Assembly: GCA_944389925.1 (NCBI GenBank)
Contig: CALXOD010000057.1
Coordinates: 1-64,000, forward strand
From: an uncultured Victivallaceae bacterium
Lineage (GTDB): Bacteria; Verrucomicrobiota; Lentisphaeria; Victivallales; Victivallaceae
DNA: 64,000 bases
Direction: 5' to 3'
The notes under the pieces are model-generated. The model ran no database searches and had not been told where the DNA came from. It saw only the letters and a list, made by a program, of their open reading frames with translations. The position numbers were made by a program, and so were the translations under genes. Shown here one piece after another: positions 43,100 through 51,920 of this stretch (positions are counted from its first letter, which is position 1; the number at the start of each line of letters is the position of its first letter).

Positions 43100-43597
43100 A
43101 TGATGAAAAAAGTCATGCTGATGTTGGCATTGATGATGGGAGTGGTTCTAGGAATGACTGCTGCCACCCCGGAAGGGTGGAGCACGGATTTGGCTGCGTC
43201 CAAGAAGATTGCGGCGGAAAAGAAACGGCCGATGCTGTTGCTTTTTACCGGTTCGGATTGGTGTCCATACTGTATTCAGCTGGAACGCAATGTTCTTTCC
43301 AAGAAGGCTTTCCGGGAATTTGCATCTGAGAAATTGACATTGGTGTTTCTTGACTTCCCCCGTCGGACAGAATTGTCACCAGCTCAACGCAAGGCCAATG
43401 AAACCTTGGCTGTGCAATATCGGGTGGAGGGATTCCCGACCATTGTGCTGACGGATGCTGCCGGCAAGGAATTCAAACGGTTGGGATACAGCCCGAGTTT
43501 CATGAAGGAGCTGGAAGAAGCAGTGGAAAACTGGGAAAAGAAGACTGCTGCTGACAAGTCCGGCGAAGCTAAGAAGGCGAGTCCCGCTGTAAAATGA
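43100..43597 (+). CDS. Exported thioredoxin-fold protein
   Basis: 165-aa protein with a signal peptide (about 1-22) and a thioredoxin domain carrying the active site WCPYC (Cys 55 and 58) and the cis-Pro in VEGFPTIVL. The Cys-Pro-Tyr-Cys dipeptide resembles thioredoxin_7/DsbD-gamma-like and DsbG-like sites. The Lys/Ala-rich tail is low-complexity. It overlaps dsbD by four bases (ATGA), so it is probably a periplasmic partner reduced by DsbD. An ATG at 43103 is an equal start choice. Confidence 0.88.
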   Translation: MMKKVMLMLALMMGVVLGMTAATPEGWSTDLAASKKIAAEKKRPMLLLFTGSDWCPYCIQLERNVLSKKAFREFASEKLTLVFLDFPRRTELSPAQRKANETLAVQYRVEGFPTIVLTDAAGKEFKRLGYSPSFMKELEEAVENWEKKTAADKSGEAKKASPAVK

Positions 43598-45180
43598 CGC
43601 ATTTTCAGAGGCTGCTGCTGCCGTTGCTGTTGCTGCTGCTGTTCGGGAGGGGGAGTCATGCAGCGGAGGGGCAGCCTTTTCAATGGCGGGCCGATATTCG
43701 TGCAGGCCGTTTGACCGTTACGGTGGAAGTGGCGGAAGCCTGTTACCTGTACGCCTCGGGAACCAGTGTATCGGCAAAGGACGCTGGAGGAACGGTCTCT
43801 TCCTGGAGTGAACCGGTGGCGGAGGAGAAATTCGATGAATTTTTCGGTCGGCCGGAACGTATCTACGGAGCCGGCCGTCACGAATGGAGTGCGAGCGTTG
43901 ATCCTGCTGCTGTTCCATTTTCCGTGACGGTGGAGTATCAGGGGTGTCGCGGCAAATCGGCCGCCGGTCCCGCCGTGTGTTTTATGCCGGAGACGTTGCA
44001 TCTGACGGTGGCTGCTGAGGGAAACTCCACCGTGGCCGGTGTCGGAGAATCTGAGGCAGAGGCTACCAGTGGAGAGCGTTCCGTCGATGGATCAGGAATC
44101 GCTCCTTTCCGGATTCTCAGACATACTGAGGGGCTCATGAACACGCCGGAATTTCTGGCATTTCTGCAGAATCATTCGGCAGCGGAAGAGAGCGGGACGG
44201 CCGGCTGGACCGGTGGCAGTTTCTGGGCGATGATTCTGCTGGCATTGCTGGGCGGGCTCGGATTGAATTTGACTCCCTGTGTGCTGCCGATGATTCCGGT
44301 GAATCTGGCCATTATCGGAGCGGACGGTGCGAACTGGCGCACCGGAGCATGGCGCGCTTCCATTTATGGAGCGGGGATGGCGGCGGCCTACGGAGTGCTC
44401 GGGGCTGCGGCGGTATTGACCGGAGCCCGGTTCGGGACGTTGAATTCTTCGGCCTGGTTCAACTGGGTGATTGCCGCAGTATTCGTCATATTGTCGTTGG
44501 CGATGTTTGGGGTGTTTCAGCTTGATTTTTCCCGCTGGTCGGTCAGAGTGGATCCGACACGGATGAACTGGGGGCGGGCGGTGACGTCATTTCTGCTCGG
44601 TGTTGTGGCTGCATTGCTGGCGGGGGCCTGTGTCGCGCCGGTTTTGATTGCGGTGATTGTCTTTTCCGCCAACTGGTATGCGGCTGGAAATTTTTCCGGA
44701 TTGCTGCTGCCGTTTGTGCTGGGTATCGGGATGGCTTTGCCATGGCCTTTCGCAGGGGCGGGGATGGCCGTGCTGCCGAAACCGGGCCAATGGATGGAGC
44801 GGATCAAGATGGTTTTCGGTGTCATCATTCTGCTGGCTGCGGGATATTACGCCTATCTGGGGTTTACTTTGCTGCCCGGTCGGTTTGAGGCGGCCCGGGA
44901 GCTGGAGAAGGTGAAAATCGCTTTGACCCAAAGCGCCGCAGAACAGCGTCCGGTATTCATTGATTTCTGGGCTTCCTGGTGCAAGAATTGCCGGGAGATG
45001 GATCAGACGGTGCTGAAGGATCCTGTGGTTCGACAGGAGTTGGAGCGTTTCATTGTGGTCAAATTCCAGGCGGAAAAGCTGAGTGATCCGGACATTCGCG
45101 CCTTTCTGGATCGCTTCGGATTGAACGGGCTGCCTGCATTTGCCATTATTGAACCGGAAGCGGAAAAAACGGCGCAGTAA
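43594..45180 (+). CDS. dsbD: Thiol:disulfide interchange protein DsbD
   Basis: 528-aa protein that moves electrons from cytoplasmic thioredoxin to the periplasm. After a signal peptide (about 1-23) comes the alpha domain (about 25-165), then the TM beta domain (about 205-430) with the two buried redox cysteines in LTPCVLPMIPVNL and LAGACVAPVL. The C-terminal thioredoxin-like gamma domain has FWASWCKNCREMD. Coupled to the upstream thioredoxin-like gene. Confidence 0.92.
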   Translation: MTHFQRLLLPLLLLLLFGRGSHAAEGQPFQWRADIRAGRLTVTVEVAEACYLYASGTSVSAKDAGGTVSSWSEPVAEEKFDEFFGRPERIYGAGRHEWSASVDPAAVPFSVTVEYQGCRGKSAAGPAVCFMPETLHLTVAAEGNSTVAGVGESEAEATSGERSVDGSGIAPFRILRHTEGLMNTPEFLAFLQNHSAAEESGTAGWTGGSFWAMILLALLGGLGLNLTPCVLPMIPVNLAIIGADGANWRTGAWRASIYGAGMAAAYGVLGAAAVLTGARFGTLNSSAWFNWVIAAVFVILSLAMFGVFQLDFSRWSVRVDPTRMNWGRAVTSFLLGVVAALLAGACVAPVLIAVIVFSANWYAAGNFSGLLLPFVLGIGMALPWPFAGAGMAVLPKPGQWMERIKMVFGVIILLAAGYYAYLGFTLLPGRFEAARELEKVKIALTQSAAEQRPVFIDFWASWCKNCREMDQTVLKDPVVRQELERFIVVKFQAEKLSDPDIRAFLDRFGLNGLPAFAIIEPEAEKTAQ

Positions 45181-45220
45181 AACGCTTTCTTCCTGTTTTT
45201 CCCTGTGCGACAAGGTACGA

Positions 45221-45253
45221 AAAAAGCCGTCCCGGTCAATCCTGGACGGCTTT
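45221..45253 (-). terminator. Bidirectional terminator between dsbD and rpsO
   Basis: Arms AAAGCCGTCC (45223-45232) and GGACGGCTTT (45244-45253) with an 11-nt loop. On the minus strand the stem is followed by TTTTTT, fitting rpsO; on the plus strand it also serves dsbD, with a weaker T-run. Confidence 0.85.
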
Positions 45254-45273
45254 CGTTATCATATCCGGACAGA

Positions 45274-45540
45274 TTATTTACGCCGGATACCCAGGGCGTC
45301 GGTCACCTGCACATATTTGTCCCGATCCGTGCGAGCCAGATAGGCAATGAGCCGTTTCCGGCGACTGACCATGGCCAGCAGACCGCGCCGGGTGCTGTGG
45401 TCTTTCTTGTTGGCGCGCAGATGTTCGGTCAGTTCTTTGATCCGAGCGGTGAGGATGGCAATCTGAACTTCCGGGGAACCGGTATCGCCTTCCTTGCGGG
45501 CGTATTCGTTGATGATAGCGGTTTTCTGTACTTTGTCCAT
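45274..45540 (-). CDS. rpsO: 30S ribosomal protein S15
   Basis: 88-aa primary 16S rRNA-binding protein. It has the full family pattern: GDTGSPEVQIAILTARIKEL, EHLRANKKDHSTRRGLL and the C-terminal RRKRLIAYLARTD. AGAGGA precedes the ATG. It stands alone with its own promoter, leader and terminator; pnp, its common partner, is not here. S15 often represses its own translation through a leader structure, and a hairpin is present just upstream. Confidence 0.97.
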   Translation of the reverse strand: MDKVQKTAIINEYARKEGDTGSPEVQIAILTARIKELTEHLRANKKDHSTRRGLLAMVSRRKRLIAYLARTDRDKYVQVTDALGIRRK

Positions 45541-45576
45541 GATGGATTTTCCTCTGGTTTCGCGTCAGACCGCTCC

Positions 45577-45598
45577 TCATTCCCCGGACCGGGAATGA
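45577..45598 (-). promoter_or_regulatory. Hairpin in the rpsO leader
   Basis: Perfect 8-bp arms TCATTCCC/GGGAATGA with a 6-nt loop, about 37 nt upstream of the rpsO start. A second, palindromic element CCGCAATTGCGG lies at 45632-45643, near the predicted transcript start. Both are candidate parts of an S15 autoregulatory fold. Confidence 0.45.
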
Positions 45599-45656
45599 TG
45601 CCGTCCGACCGTTTTTGGTGAAAATTCAATTCCGCAATTGCGGTTCCAATCTCATT

Positions 45657-45685
45657 AAAGTAAAGGAGTATGTGTAAAATTACAA
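45657..45685 (-). promoter_or_regulatory. Promoter of rpsO
   Basis: Minus strand TTGTAA (complement of 45680-45685), 17-bp spacer, TACTTT (complement of 45657-45662), giving a leader of about 110 nt. Confidence 0.5.
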
Positions 45686-45725
45686 GTCTGGATGGCGATT
45701 TTTTTCGCTTTTTTCTGGTCTGTGG

Positions 45726-45754
45726 TTGAAAAAGTGTTGCTTCGGTTTCATACT
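45726..45754 (+). promoter_or_regulatory. Promoter of the GHL10 gene
   Basis: TTGAAA (45726-45731), 17-bp spacer, CATACT (45749-45754), about 46 bases before the ATG. Confidence 0.5.
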
Positions 45755-45800
45755 ATATAGATCAGCTTTTCGAGGATAAGAAAAAGACGGGAGAAGGCGC

Positions 45801-47153
45801 ATGGGGCATTATGGACTGACATGGCTGTTGCTGCTGGCATCCGTGGTATCGGTTGGCGGTGCAACACTGGAGACCTTGCGGGATGAGAACGGGAAACCGT
45901 ATCGCTATGCAGGGCGACTGAATAACGGACCGGTCAGAATTCCAGTATCGTATCAGCCGAAAGCGGGAGAACTGCGCGGTGTCTGGATTGCTACGGTGGA
46001 GAATATCGATTTCGGGACGCATGCCAATGCCGCATCTTTTCAACAGGACTTTCGGAATATTCTCCATTCACTTGCCAGCAAGAGGTTCAATGCCGTTTTT
46101 TTTCAGGTTCGAGCAAATAACGACGCCTTTTATCCTTCGCGCCTCAATCCCTGGTCCCGCTGGTTGGTCGGACAGGAGGGGAAGCGTATTCCGGGTTTCG
46201 ACCCTTTGAGATTCATGACTGAGGAGACCCGGCGTCGGGGAATGGAGTTCCACGCCTGGCTTAATCCCTACCGGGTAATCGGCAAGACCAGATTGAGCAA
46301 GCGCGCCTATCTGGCTACATTGGCGCCGGAGAATTTTGCCCGCCGCCATCCGGAACTGGTGCTGGAGGCGCCGCTTTCCGGAGGACAACGGCTTCTCTTT
46401 TTGGATCCAGGTCGTCCTGAAGTGATTCAGCATGTGGTGGATACAGTATCGGAAATCGCCCGGAACTATGATGTCGACGGCATCCATTTTGATGATTATT
46501 TTTATCCGTACTCCGAATTTGGGAATATCGATGCGGCGACTTTTCGGCGGTATAATCCGCAGAAGCTTTCACTTGCTGACTGGCGACGTGCTAACGTGAC
46601 GCGTCTGGTGGCCGGCGTGCACGAGGCATTGGCGGAGATCAGCCGCCGGAAAGGACGGAAAATCCGTTTCGGCATCAGTCCTTTCGGGATCTGGGCCAAC
46701 CGGAAAAATCATCCGGAAGGTTCTCTGACTGCGGGAAAAGAATCCTATTTCGCTCAATTTGCTGATACACGCGGATGGGTGCGCAAGCGCTATATTGATT
46801 ATATTGCTCCGCAGCTTTACTGGCCGTTCGGGCATGAGGTCGCCGCCTATGCCGCATTGGCTGACTGGTGGGCGGAACAGGTTCGCGGAACAGGGGTATC
46901 GCTTTATATCGGGACTGGCGCCTATCAGCTGGGGCAGGGGAAAATATGGCAGAATCCGAATGAGCTTGTCAACCAGTTGCGTTATAATACGAAACATCCG
47001 GAGATTGATGGTGTGATCTTTTTCAGCTGCCGGTCCGTACTGAATCCTTCCAATACGATCATGCGAGGAGGATTGGACCGGGTGTTCCGCAATTGCTGGG
47101 GACGACCGGCGACCGTCGCGCCTGCTCGGAAGGTATATCCGCGTTTTCGCTGA
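45801..47153 (+). CDS. Exported glycoside hydrolase-like protein (GHL10/DUF187)
   Basis: 450-aa secreted protein with a signal peptide (about 1-20). It matches the GHL10 group of TIM-barrel glycoside-hydrolase-like proteins: LRGVWIATVENIDF near the start, FFQVRANNDAFYPS, EFHAWLNPYRV, then DGIHFDDYFYPY, which holds the likely catalytic acidic residues, and YIDYIAPQLYWPF. Members are thought to act on peptidoglycan or other polysaccharides, but substrates are mostly unproven. GGGAGAAGG precedes the start. Confidence 0.88.
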   Translation: MGHYGLTWLLLLASVVSVGGATLETLRDENGKPYRYAGRLNNGPVRIPVSYQPKAGELRGVWIATVENIDFGTHANAASFQQDFRNILHSLASKRFNAVFFQVRANNDAFYPSRLNPWSRWLVGQEGKRIPGFDPLRFMTEETRRRGMEFHAWLNPYRVIGKTRLSKRAYLATLAPENFARRHPELVLEAPLSGGQRLLFLDPGRPEVIQHVVDTVSEIARNYDVDGIHFDDYFYPYSEFGNIDAATFRRYNPQKLSLADWRRANVTRLVAGVHEALAEISRRKGRKIRFGISPFGIWANRKNHPEGSLTAGKESYFAQFADTRGWVRKRYIDYIAPQLYWPFGHEVAAYAALADWWAEQVRGTGVSLYIGTGAYQLGQGKIWQNPNELVNQLRYNTKHPEIDGVIFFSCRSVLNPSNTIMRGGLDRVFRNCWGRPATVAPARKVYPRFR

Positions 47154-47195
47154 TACGGTTGCTGCCGGCGCGCGTATCGCAGGAGATTGCGGCGG

Positions 47196-47232
47196 AAAAA
47201 AAGATCCCCGGATTCCTTTCGGATTCCGGGGA
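47196..47232 (-). terminator. Terminator of ppdK
   Basis: Minus strand: 12-bp arms TCCCCGGAATCC/GGAATCCGGGGA with one internal mismatch and a GAAA tetraloop, followed by TC and seven T residues (complement of 47196-47202). It also separates ppdK from the convergent GHL10 gene. Confidence 0.9.
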
Positions 47233-47307
47233 GATACGGGCGATTCCGTCGGAACAGGCGACGGCACTTATAGATGCCATACCTGTTCGCTTTCGGAGTC
47301 TTTGCGG

Positions 47308-50106
47308 TTATTTTTTTCTGCCGTTACGGATGGCCGCCTGGGCTGCTGCCAGGCGCGCGATCGGCACCCGGTACGGACTGCAGGATACATAGCTCAAGCC
47401 AATCCGGTGGCAGAAATCGATGGTTTTCGGTTCGCCACCGTGTTCACCGCAGATGCCGAGTTTTATATCTTTGCGGGTAGAGCGACCGCGTTCGACCGCG
47501 ATCTTCACCAGTTCGCCCACTCCGTCCTGATCCAGCACCTGGAAAGGATCATAGTCATAGATGCCATCACGGACATACTCTCCCAGGAACCGGCCCGCGT
47601 CATCCCGCGAGAACCCGCACCCCATCTGGGTGAGGTCGTTGGTGCCGAAGGAGAAGAATTCGGCTTCCCGGGCGACTTCGTGAGCGGTGACGGCCGCGCG
47701 CGGCACTTCGATCATCGTGCCGATCTTGACCGAAAGCCGAGTTTTCCGTTCTGCTTCGACTTCGGCAATCACCTGCTGGACGATCGCTTTCTGCATGGCC
47801 AGTTCCTTCACGTTGCCGACCAACGGGATCATGATTTCCGGCTGCGCCCCCTTGACTTCACAGGCCGCTTCCGCAACGGCGCGCGCCTGCATGGCGGTTA
47901 CTTCCGGATAGGTGATACCGAGGCGGCAACCGCGATGGCCGAGCATCGGATTGAATTCATGAAGGCTTTCCACGACCTTTTTCACTTCCGCCTCAGAACA
48001 CCCGATGGTGGCGGCCATTTCCTTCTGGCCTTTTTTATCCTGCGGCAGGAATTCATGCAGCGGCGGATCCAGGAAACGGATCGTGCAGGGCCGTCCCTTG
48101 AGCGCCTTGAACATGTCGATAAAATCCTGCCGCTGGAGCGGCAGCAGTCCGGCAAGCGCCTGTTCATACTGGTCAATCGCCGTCTTTTCTCGTTCGGAAA
48201 CCTGTTTTTTCAGTTCATCGAGCGCTTCGGTATTGTGCTGGCGCTTTAACTTCCGGACGGTGTCCGCAACCAGAATCAGTCTCCGGAAAGCCACGATCCG
48301 ATCCCCATCAAAGAACATATGTTCCGTCCGGCACAGCCCGATTCCTTCCGCGCCGAATTTTACCGCGACTGCGGTATCATGCGGAGTGTCGGCGTTGGTG
48401 CGGATTCCGAGCTTGCGGTATTTGTCGGCCAGTTTCATAATGACGCCGAAAGGTCCGGTCAGTTCGGGATCGACCGTGGCGATTTCCCCGGCATAGACGG
48501 CTCCGGTAGAACCGTTAAGTGAGATGAAGTCGCCTTCCCGGACAGTTTTTCCGTTAACGGTGAACTTTTTCGCCTTGTAATCGATGGCGATGTCGCCGCA
48601 GCCGGCGACGCAGCACTTGCCCATGCCCCGTGCCACGACCGCCGCATGCGAAGTCATGCCGCCGCGGGCGGTCAGAATACCGGCCGCGACATGCATGCCA
48701 CCGATGTCCTCGGGGCTGGTTTCGATCCGACAGAGGATGACCTGGCGGCCCATGTCCGCCCATTGTTCCGCATCTTCGGCGGAAAAAACCACCTGGCCGG
48801 TGGCCGCGCCGGGAGAGGCAGGCAGGCCGACTGCGAGTTTTTCCGCCGCGGCTTCCGCAGATTTGACGAATACGGGGTGCAACAGCTGATCCAGTTGTGC
48901 CGGTTCCACGCGCATGACGGCGGTTTTTTCATCGATCAGTTTTTCCGAAACCAGATCGGAGGCGATGCGTACGGCGGCGGCGGCGGTCCGTTTGCCGTTG
49001 CGGGTCTGGAGCATGTAGAGTTTGCCGTTTTCGATGGTGAACTCCAGATCCTGCATGTCCCGGTAATGTTTTTCCAGTTTTTTGCGGATGGCGTCGAGTT
49101 CTTTGAAACACTTGGGCATGGCTTCTTCCAGGGAGGGAAATTCCTTCTTCCGCCGGGCTTCGGAAATACCCTGTGATTTCGCCCATTTTTTTGAGCCTGC
49201 CAGCGTGATCTGCTGCGGCGTCCGGATACCGGCCACCACGTCTTCGCCCTGAGCGTTGATCAGAAATTCGCCGTAGAAAAATTCATTTTCTCCGGTGGAG
49301 GGGTCACGGGTGAAGGCTACGCCGGTGGCGCTGTTCGCGCCGGAGTTGCCGAAGACCATGGCCTGTACGTTCACCGCGGTACCGAGCAGTCCGCGGATAT
49401 CATTGATCTGGCGGTAACGGACCGCGCGCGAATTGTTCCAGGAATCGAAAACCGCCTGAATCGCGCACCAGAGCTGTTCCATCGGGTCAGACGGAAATTC
49501 AGCACCGGTAGCCTCTTTTACAATCTTTTTATATTCTCCGATCAGGCATTTCAGATCGGCGGCGTCCAGCTCCGTATCCAGCGTAACTTTTTTCGCCTTT
49601 TTGGCGGCGTCCAGCGCATGTTCAAAGCGATCGTGGTCCACATGAAGAACCACGTCTCCGAACATCTGGATGAAGCGGCGATAAGAGTCCATGACAAACC
49701 GTTCGTTGCCCGTCAGCGCAATGGCCGCTTGTACCGTTTCGTCGTTCAAGCCGAGGTTGAGAATGGTATCCATCATGCCGGGCATGGAGGCAGCTGCGCC
49801 GGAACGGACAGACACCAGCAGCGGATTGGGACCTTTGCCGAAAGTTTTTTCCGTGCTTTTTTCCAGTTTTGCGAGTGCGGCCAGGACTTGTTTTTCGATT
49901 TTAGCGAATAATTTTTCCCGACCGATGTCGCCGTACTCGGCGCAGGCTTCGGTGGTAATGGTGAAGCCCGGCGGCACCGGCAGGCCCAAACCGGCCATAT
50001 CGGCAAGATTCGCTCCTTTTCCGCCCAGAATTGCCCGCATGTCAGCGGTTCCCTCGGAATCGCCGCCTCCGAAAAAATACACGTACTTTTTTGTTTTTAC
50101 CGGCAT
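47308..50106 (-). CDS. ppdK: Pyruvate, phosphate dikinase
   Basis: Interconverts pyruvate + ATP + Pi with phosphoenolpyruvate + AMP + PPi. In anaerobes it usually works in PPi-linked glycolysis. The N-terminal nucleotide-binding domain starts with GGKGANLADMAGLGLPVPPGF. The swivelling phospho-His domain has GGMTSHAAVVARGMGKCCVA with the catalytic His, and the C-terminal PEP domain has GLCRTEHMFF and GICGEHGGEP with the catalytic Cys region. The 932 aa are a little longer than the usual 870-900. GAAAGGGG precedes the ATG. Confidence 0.97.
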   Translation of the reverse strand: MPVKTKKYVYFFGGGDSEGTADMRAILGGKGANLADMAGLGLPVPPGFTITTEACAEYGDIGREKLFAKIEKQVLAALAKLEKSTEKTFGKGPNPLLVSVRSGAAASMPGMMDTILNLGLNDETVQAAIALTGNERFVMDSYRRFIQMFGDVVLHVDHDRFEHALDAAKKAKKVTLDTELDAADLKCLIGEYKKIVKEATGAEFPSDPMEQLWCAIQAVFDSWNNSRAVRYRQINDIRGLLGTAVNVQAMVFGNSGANSATGVAFTRDPSTGENEFFYGEFLINAQGEDVVAGIRTPQQITLAGSKKWAKSQGISEARRKKEFPSLEEAMPKCFKELDAIRKKLEKHYRDMQDLEFTIENGKLYMLQTRNGKRTAAAAVRIASDLVSEKLIDEKTAVMRVEPAQLDQLLHPVFVKSAEAAAEKLAVGLPASPGAATGQVVFSAEDAEQWADMGRQVILCRIETSPEDIGGMHVAAGILTARGGMTSHAAVVARGMGKCCVAGCGDIAIDYKAKKFTVNGKTVREGDFISLNGSTGAVYAGEIATVDPELTGPFGVIMKLADKYRKLGIRTNADTPHDTAVAVKFGAEGIGLCRTEHMFFDGDRIVAFRRLILVADTVRKLKRQHNTEALDELKKQVSEREKTAIDQYEQALAGLLPLQRQDFIDMFKALKGRPCTIRFLDPPLHEFLPQDKKGQKEMAATIGCSEAEVKKVVESLHEFNPMLGHRGCRLGITYPEVTAMQARAVAEAACEVKGAQPEIMIPLVGNVKELAMQKAIVQQVIAEVEAERKTRLSVKIGTMIEVPRAAVTAHEVAREAEFFSFGTNDLTQMGCGFSRDDAGRFLGEYVRDGIYDYDPFQVLDQDGVGELVKIAVERGRSTRKDIKLGICGEHGGEPKTIDFCHRIGLSYVSCSPYRVPIARLAAAQAAIRNGRKK

Positions 50107-50223
50107 TCAATTGCCCCTTTCTGCATTGGCGAGACGCCGCCTCTGTTGGGAGTCAGTCGTCTCAGTAGTTGCCTTTTATTTTATGGTTTGCTCCGCAGCC
50201 GCGAACCGGGCGACGGATTACGG

Positions 50224-50265
50224 AAAAAAAGAGAGGAAGAAAACTCATCATTTTCTTCCTCTCTT
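50224..50265 (-). terminator. Terminator downstream of the lipoprotein gene
   Basis: 15-bp perfect stem (50229-50243 with 50251-50265, 7-nt loop CTCATCA) followed on the minus strand by a T-run (complement of 50224-50230). It separates the lipoprotein gene from ppdK. Confidence 0.92.
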
Positions 50266-50275
50266 GTCGCTTCAT

Positions 50276-50692
50276 TCATTCGAATGATTTAAACGCTTTC
50301 AGGATTTCCTTTTTGCGCGGATTCTTCTCCACTCCCAGCAGCATGAAAGACCCGTGTACTACTACCGGATACTTGGTTCCGATAATATAGGTGCACCCCT
50401 CTTCGCGGATTTTTTCCAGACGCCGACGCTGCAGATCCGTGTCCTGGTTGAATTTATAAATACCGATCTCCTGTCCGTCAATATCAATGGCCAATGCTTC
50501 ATTGGCCCGAAATGGATCCGGACTGAGCCGCTGTGCCTGTCGTACCGGTACACCACTGTCAACCAGATGGCGGGCGAAGTCTTCCGGTGTCAAATGATTG
50601 TTGTGGACCGCACAGCCTCCGGCCAGAACTGCGGTCAGGAATACCGACAGAATGGATTTTTTCAGAATACCTTGCACAATCGAACCTTCCAT
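50276..50692 (-). CDS. Small lipoprotein of unknown function
   Basis: 138-aa protein with a lipoprotein signal (KKSILSVFLTAVLAGGC, lipobox LAGGC), so it should be lipid-anchored. The mature part is about 110 aa and basic at its C terminus. I do not recognise a family. The ATG at 50692 is preferred to one at 50710, which would lie about 10 nt from the predicted transcript start. It is monocistronic, with its own promoter and terminator. Confidence 0.8.
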   Translation of the reverse strand: MEGSIVQGILKKSILSVFLTAVLAGGCAVHNNHLTPEDFARHLVDSGVPVRQAQRLSPDPFRANEALAIDIDGQEIGIYKFNQDTDLQRRRLEKIREEGCTYIIGTKYPVVVHGSFMLLGVEKNPRKKEILKAFKSFE

Positions 50693-50726
50693 GCTGATCC
50701 ATGAAATCATATTACTTCTACTGATA

Positions 50727-50754
50727 AATATAGCATGGATGTGTCGGATTGCAA
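50727..50754 (-). promoter_or_regulatory. Promoter of the lipoprotein gene
   Basis: Minus strand TTGCAA (complement of 50749-50754), 16-bp spacer, TATATT (complement of 50727-50732). Confidence 0.6.
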
Positions 50755-50755
50755 A

Positions 50756-51307
50756 CTACGCTCCAATCAATTCCGAAATCGCCGAAAAAATCAGTCCCGG
50801 TTCACTCATGCGACCCGCACCGTCGGCGCCGCAGGCCACATGCCCGACAGCCGGTCCGACAAAATGGACACCACGCCGCTGCAGGGTCGCTACATTTTCC
50901 CGGACAGCCGGATGACTCCACATCTCCGGATTCATTGCCGGAGCCAGCAGCACCGGGCGGCGTGTGGAAATGGCCAGCGTGGACAAGGCATCGTCAGCGA
51001 TGCCGCCGGCATATTTGCCGATGAAGTTGGCGGTGCAGGGGGCCACCACCAGCAATGCCGCCTCCGCAGCCAGCGCCACATGGCCGGGACGCCAGTCTGG
51101 AAGCGTCCACAGATCCATAATGACCGGTCGCTGCGAGAGGGTACGGAAAGTTAATTCTCCGACAAAACGACAGGCATTTTCAGTCATGACCACCTGTACG
51201 CCGAATCCGGCTTTAACCAGTGTACTGCACAATTCTGCGGCTTTGTACGCGGCGATTCCGCCGGTGACACCGAGAGCGATCAGAGGTTTGGGGGCAGATT
51301 CAGTCAT
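50756..51307 (-). CDS. coaC: Phosphopantothenoylcysteine decarboxylase (stand-alone CoaC)
   Basis: FMN-dependent decarboxylase step of coenzyme A synthesis. The 183 aa match only the N-terminal flavoprotein half of the usual bifunctional CoaBC: LGVTGGIAAYKAAEL, the PAMNPEMW substrate loop and ACGADGAGRM. The CoaB synthetase domain is absent, so it must be encoded elsewhere. Related flavoprotein decarboxylases remain possible. It overlaps gmk by four bases in a YkgJ-gmk-coaC operon. Confidence 0.88.
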   Translation of the reverse strand: MTESAPKPLIALGVTGGIAAYKAAELCSTLVKAGFGVQVVMTENACRFVGELTFRTLSQRPVIMDLWTLPDWRPGHVALAAEAALLVVAPCTANFIGKYAGGIADDALSTLAISTRRPVLLAPAMNPEMWSHPAVRENVATLQRRGVHFVGPAVGHVACGADGAGRMSEPGLIFSAISELIGA

Positions 51308-51918
51308 GAGAAAAGTTCCTCCGGTTGCCGACTGGATTTCAGGCGGAAGCCGCGGATCAATCCGAGCAGTTCCACCGCCGTATTCGCTACGTCGTGGTTG
51401 ATCAGCAGGTAGTCATAATGGCGCCAGAAAGAGAGTTCCTGTCGGGCCAGACCGAGGCGGAGGCGGATTTGCTCTTCCGACTCCGTTCCGCGGCCGCGCA
51501 ACCGCCGCTCCAACTCTTCCAGGGAGGGGGGGGCTACGAAAACAAATTCTGCAACGGCCGCCAGCTGCGGATCTTTCCGGGCAGCTTCCCGGATCTGCAT
51601 GGCTCCTTGTACGTCGATATCCAGCACCACATCCCGTCCTGCGCTCACTCGATCCATTACTTCCTGGCGTAAAGTCCCGTAGCGCCGGGCGAACACCCCT
51701 GCGTGTTCAATGAATTTTCCCTTTTCCAGGCGTAGGGAAAATTCCTCGTCGCTGAGAAAATGATAATGCACGTGATTGGTTTCCCCCGGTCGCGGGGAAC
51801 GGGTGGTGCAGGAGACGGAGAATTCAAGTTCCGGCAATTCCTGTCTGACCCGGCTGATCAGGGTGGATTTTCCCACGCCGCTGGGGCCGGACAGGATGAT
51901 GGCGCTTCCGAAGATCAT
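51304..51918 (-). CDS. gmk: Guanylate kinase
   Basis: Phosphorylates GMP to GDP. P-loop SGPSGVGKST is at about residues 9-18. The GMP-binding SCTTRSPRPGE and YHFLSDEEF motifs and LDIDVQGAMQIR are clear. I chose the ATG at 51918 because AAGGA lies upstream and the fold begins there. 204 aa. gmk commonly sits beside rpoZ and coaBC; here only coaC is adjacent. Confidence 0.95.
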   Translation of the reverse strand: MIFGSAIILSGPSGVGKSTLISRVRQELPELEFSVSCTTRSPRPGETNHVHYHFLSDEEFSLRLEKGKFIEHAGVFARRYGTLRQEVMDRVSAGRDVVLDIDVQGAMQIREAARKDPQLAAVAEFVFVAPPSLEELERRLRGRGTESEEQIRLRLGLARQELSFWRHYDYLLINHDVANTAVELLGLIRGFRLKSSRQPEELFS

Positions 51919-51920
51919 GA

